From Candidatus Omnitrophota bacterium (lineage in GTDB: Bacteria; Omnitrophota; Gorgyraeia; 2-01-FULL-45-10): DNA of 7,584 bases. The stretch spans positions 1 to 7,584 of the forward strand of contig JAKLDX010000044.1 of the NCBI GenBank assembly GCA_022703295.1, in the 5' to 3' direction. A program made the position numbers and the translations under genes. This document shows, piece after piece, positions 5,649-7,584 of this stretch (the first letter of the stretch is position 1; each line of letters opens with the position of its first letter). The notes under the pieces were generated by a model. That model saw nothing but the letters and a program-made list of their open reading frames with translations. It did not search any database and was not told the DNA's origin.

Positions 5649-6148
5649 TAATAATCTCCTATTATATGCACGAAAGTCCTGAGATAGAACTGGCTGTTGC
5701 CTTTTTGCATGGTAAGCCTTAGTTTCAGGTCGCGCGAATTCGCAGCCAGTTCCGGGCTGAAAGATGATACATACCTGGCTATCTTAATAGCCCCTACTGC
5801 CCCCATGGTGTATTCCAGATATTCACTTTTATTTTTTTGCTCATATGTCACTTTCGTGTCAGCGGTGATATAGGGCAGATGGCCGCCTGCTATGGTCGCT
5901 GTTACCTTGTTTGCAGCGACTGTGACCGTGCCGTCCTTTGCCCACCTGAGAGTAGATACCATGTGGTCCATCGCTATCCTGGCCTCTCTTGCTATGGCGG
6001 TATCGTCCTGTATCGTTTTGCGAAAATTATATTCGATACCGTAAAAAGAAGTGATGCCAAGGATGATGATGAGCATTACAAGCATGCTTACCATGATTTC
6101 TAGCAGCGTGAAACCTGGTTGCTTCAAAACTTTTTTTAGTAGTCCCAT
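5648..6148 (-). CDS. Minor pilin-like protein (PilW/GspJ-type)
   Basis: At 166 aa this has the leader MGLLKKVLKQPG, then FTLLEIMVSMLVMLIIILGI with Glu at +5, a textbook prepilin N-terminus. The downstream helix DDTAIAREARIAMDHMVSTL is typical of PilW/GspJ proteins. The remaining domain is beta-strand-like (VTVAANKVTATIAG, LKLRLTMQ) and ends in IIGDY. No cysteines are present. The gene begins 13 nt inside the end of the PilV-like gene and overlaps the next start as TAATG, so the set is tightly coupled. There is no strong SD before this ATG, consistent with reinitiation. Its position between PilV-like and PilX-like genes matches the usual minor-pilin order. Confidence 0.85.
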   Translation of the reverse strand: MGLLKKVLKQPGFTLLEIMVSMLVMLIIILGITSFYGIEYNFRKTIQDDTAIAREARIAMDHMVSTLRWAKDGTVTVAANKVTATIAGGHLPYITADTKVTYEQKNKSEYLEYTMGAVGAIKIARYVSSFSPELAANSRDLKLRLTMQKGNSQFYLRTFVHIIGDY

Positions 6149-6480
6149 GACACCGTAGCGGTTATGATCTTGTAACTTCCCGTAGGGTCCATTTTCACAG
6201 AATAGGTTCGCTTGGCGTTACTCACTTTCTTCATAAGTCCGGAATCTGACGGCAGAGGGTTATCGACCTCCCCGTTAGTAACAGGCAGGGTAGTTGTTTG
6301 CCAGGACAGAAGCTCCAATGTCTCTCTGGCAAAATTTACAGCGGTGAATTTGATCTCTGCTCTTAGGAGTGATTTTTTATAATAGGGATAGAAAGAGAAA
6401 CCTGCTATAGCGATAAATGATACAAGGACAAAAGCCGCGACCGCCTCTATAAGCGTAAATCCGTTAGATTTATTATTCAT
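6136..6480 (-). CDS. Minor pilin-like protein (PilV/GspI-type), first gene of the pilin operon
   Basis: This 114-aa protein begins MNNKSNG, then FTLIEAVAAFVLVSFIAIAG, with Gly -1, Phe +1 and Glu +5. The short leader and small size match GspI/PilV. The continuation SLLRAEIKFTAVNFARETLE is the amphipathic half of the pilin helix, and LEAxxAFVLVSF strongly resembles the GspI/PilV signature. The rest is a short beta domain ending in VSWDY. GAGG lies 7 nt before the ATG, and a strong promoter is centred about 35 nt upstream, so this is the first cistron. No FimU/GspH-type gene precedes it within the unit. It is expected to be processed at the inner membrane by a prepilin peptidase encoded elsewhere. 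Confidence 0.85.
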   Translation of the reverse strand: MNNKSNGFTLIEAVAAFVLVSFIAIAGFSFYPYYKKSLLRAEIKFTAVNFARETLELLSWQTTTLPVTNGEVDNPLPSDSGLMKKVSNAKRTYSVKMDPTGSYKIITATVSWDY

Positions 6481-6502
6481 TTCACGCCTCTATAGCTTAA
6501 TA

Positions 6503-6531
6503 ATTATATCATTATATTTACTATTTTGCAA
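6503..6531 (-). promoter_or_regulatory. Sigma70-type promoter for the pilin / secreted-protein operon
   Basis: The minus strand reads -35 TTGCAA (6531-6526), a 17-nt A/T-rich spacer, then -10 TATAAT (6508-6503) preceded by TGA, giving an extended -10. Transcription should begin near 6496, leaving a 5' leader of about 16 nt that contains the GAGG SD of the first pilin gene. No other promoter of this quality appears in the next 3.4 kb, so seven genes probably share this one. Confidence 0.85.
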
Positions 6532-6540
6532 TGCGGGCGC

Positions 6541-6939
6541 TTATTTTACAACCTTGAATTTGGTCCCGCGCGCCTCGATCTCCTTCTTAAAAGCGTCATT
6601 TGCTTTTTTGAAGGTTGCGGCGTTGTTCTGCCAGCCTTTGTATTCGGGGTGTGAGTTGGCCCATTCTTCGAATAGTGCCCACCTGAATTGCGCAAGCACG
6701 ACCTGTTCCTCGGACAAGCCTACTTTAGACATCTTCGTATCTTGAACCGTCTTTTTTAAGGCCTTTCCCCTGTAGTTTGTTATGGGCTTTACGGTTCCTG
6801 TCAGAATGTTGTATTTCGACGGTATCTTTATTCCCCCGATCTCGTAATAAACAGTCCTTATAAATGCTGCCTTGTAGATGAAAAATAGAGCTATTATAGC
6901 AATGATCGTAATCAGGACAAATTTCAAATTTTTATTCAC
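6541..6939 (-). CDS. Small single-pass membrane protein of unknown function
   Basis: This 132-aa protein begins at a GTG (6939) overlapping the upstream stop as GTGA, with AAGGGG 8 nt ahead. One hydrophobic helix (about 6-25, FVLITIIAIIALFFIYKAAF) near the N-terminus follows a basic MNKNLK, so the C-terminal part is probably extracytoplasmic or periplasmic. After a short beta-like stretch (VYYEIGGIKIPSKYNIL) comes a charged, probably helical C-terminus with aromatic residues (QFRWALFEEWANSHPEYKGW, 84-103, then lysine-rich repeats of short helices). No cysteines or catalytic motif are apparent. I do not recognise a family. It pairs with the holin-like membrane protein upstream by overlap. A pilus-related role is possible only by proximity, since the pilin operon has its own promoter. 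Confidence 0.8.
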   Translation of the reverse strand: MNKNLKFVLITIIAIIALFFIYKAAFIRTVYYEIGGIKIPSKYNILTGTVKPITNYRGKALKKTVQDTKMSKVGLSEEQVVLAQFRWALFEEWANSHPEYKGWQNNAATFKKANDAFKKEIEARGTKFKVVK

Positions 6940-7388
6940 CCTTGTTCCCCCTTATTTTTGGAGTTAATTGCTTCTATATCGATTATATTATCGCCGCCTG
7001 CCTGACGGTCAGGGGGCCTGCGCGACGTCATCTTTATTCCAAGGCCTTTTGGCCTTATCAGTATATTTAATAAAAAGCTTATTATGCTGAAAAGTATAGC
7101 CGCCCAGAAAGCGCTCCAGAAACTTATGACATTGAAGCCTTTTACAAATCTTGCGGTTATGTAGAAAATGAAACCGTTTATGATAAATGTGAATAACCCC
7201 AGCGTAAGCATGTTGAACGGGAGCGTGAACAAAATTATAATAGGCCTAAGGAAGGCATTTAAAAATACCAGCACAATAGCCGCCGCAACAACAGACTGCC
7301 AGCTGTCCGCGCTCACTCCCCCCGCTATAAAAATAACAACAAAGAGCGATATTATATTGACGATCAATTTCAGGAGTAATTCTATCAT
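6936..7388 (-). CDS. Phage_holin_4_2 / YvlD-family four-helix membrane protein
   Basis: This 150-aa protein has four predicted membrane helices: 4-23, 31-54, 60-81 and 88-111. Family hallmarks are LLKLIVNIISLFVV at the start, the loop FLNAFLRPIIILFTLPFNML (43-61) and the motif LGLFTFIINGFIFYITARFV. These fit Pfam PF04020 (phage_holin_4_2, including YvlD), which despite its name is mostly a chromosomal membrane-protein family of unknown function. The hydrophilic C-terminal tail (113-150) is not part of the family core and contains the unusual stretch RRPPDRQAGGDN, which coincides with an inverted repeat in the DNA. The only purine-rich SD-like AAAGGA is about 16 nt before the ATG, too far to be convincing. 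The start follows the Dus stop by 20 nt, so coupling is likely. Confidence 0.83.
   Translation of the reverse strand: MIELLLKLIVNIISLFVVIFIAGGVSADSWQSVVAAAIVLVFLNAFLRPIIILFTLPFNMLTLGLFTFIINGFIFYITARFVKGFNVISFWSAFWAAILFSIISFLLNILIRPKGLGIKMTSRRPPDRQAGGDNIIDIEAINSKNKGEQG
6994..7020. repeat. Degenerate palindromic GC-rich element inside the holin-like gene
   Basis: The plus strand reads CGCCTGCCTGACGGTCAGGG, with arms CCTGA and TCAGG around CGG, flanked by further CCTG/CAGG-like units. It is embedded in a low-complexity part of the gene and encodes PPDRQAGG in the protein tail. It resembles short palindromic repeat families in which CCTGCCTGA is mirrored by TCAGGCAGG. Only one copy is in the window, so repetition is not demonstrated. 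Confidence 0.35.
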
Positions 7389-7408
7389 TTATTAACGTTT
7401 CAATTCCT

Positions 7409-7584
7409 TTATTCTATATCGTTGATCAATTCTACCATCTTTCCGTAATCTTTTACAAGCGATACTTTATTGCGCAGTTCCGCGGCTTTATGAAAACCCC
7501 GCAGGTACCATAAGACGAATTTTCGCATGAAGCCGATCTTGCTTTTAGGCTTCAATATTTTATATCTTTCTATGTGATCCAGAT
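7409..7584 (-). CDS. tRNA-dihydrouridine synthase, C-terminal fragment (cut by window edge)
   Basis: The last 58 codons before TAA at 7411-7409 read LDHIERYKILKPKSKIG, then FMRKFVLWYLRGFHKAAELR, then NKVSLVKDYGKMVELINDIE. The core MRKxxxWYLRGFxxAAELR is the conserved C-terminal helical signature of bacterial Dus enzymes (DusB-like), which use FMN and NADPH to reduce uridines in the tRNA D-loop and act in the cytoplasm. The flavin-binding barrel and catalytic Cys lie outside the window, so integrity cannot be assessed. The gene sits 20 nt upstream of the holin-like gene and is probably cotranscribed with it. Dus subtype is not resolved by this fragment. Confidence 0.8.
   Translation of the reverse strand, partial: LDHIERYKILKPKSKIGFMRKFVLWYLRGFHKAAELRNKVSLVKDYGKMVELINDIE

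Noticed and set aside
6936..7388. Prophage remnant because of the holin-like gene
   Set aside because: PF04020 proteins are common chromosomal membrane proteins, and no endolysin, integrase, structural phage gene or att-like repeat is nearby.

Overview
All genes in this 7.6 kb window read on the minus strand, so transcription runs from high to low coordinates. Composition is moderate in G+C with AT-rich promoter spacers. The gene content suggests a Gram-negative-type bacterium: type IV pilin-like proteins, Sec-secreted proteins without lipoboxes, and carAB. Style and gene mix recall poorly cultured lineages such as Omnitrophota or another PVC-related phylum. That placement is an impression, not shown by the sequence.

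Layout in the direction of transcription: (1) 7584-6541: the C-terminal end of a tRNA-dihydrouridine synthase, a four-helix membrane protein of the phage_holin_4_2/YvlD family, and a small single-pass membrane protein of unknown function; the last two overlap as GTGA. (2) 6531-3060: a strong sigma70-like promoter, then four type IV pilin-like genes in the order PilV/GspI, PilW/GspJ, PilX/GspK, major-pilin-like, followed without a visible break by three paralogous secreted proteins. (3) 3034-1453: a promoter so close to the start codon that the mRNA should be leaderless, then a DUF1846 gene. (4) 1441-1: another very good promoter, a leader of about 200 nt with an SD-sequestering hairpin, a 23-codon ORF and a strong intrinsic terminator, then carA and the first 30 codons of carB.

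Two parts deserve attention. First, the carA product has the full length and fold signature of the carbamoyl-phosphate synthase small subunit, but its glutaminase site is dismantled: the nucleophilic Cys is Ser, the catalytic His is Tyr, and the catalytic Glu is missing. This parallels animal ammonia-dependent CPS I. It sits behind what looks like an attenuator. Second, the pilin operon carries three tandem, diverged, secreted beta-rich proteins with a shared core motif and no family I recognise, near where many minor-pilin operons carry the tip adhesin PilY1. All four pilins also end in tyrosine. These two loci are the best candidates here for undescribed biology. The rest looks like ordinary housekeeping or membrane genes.
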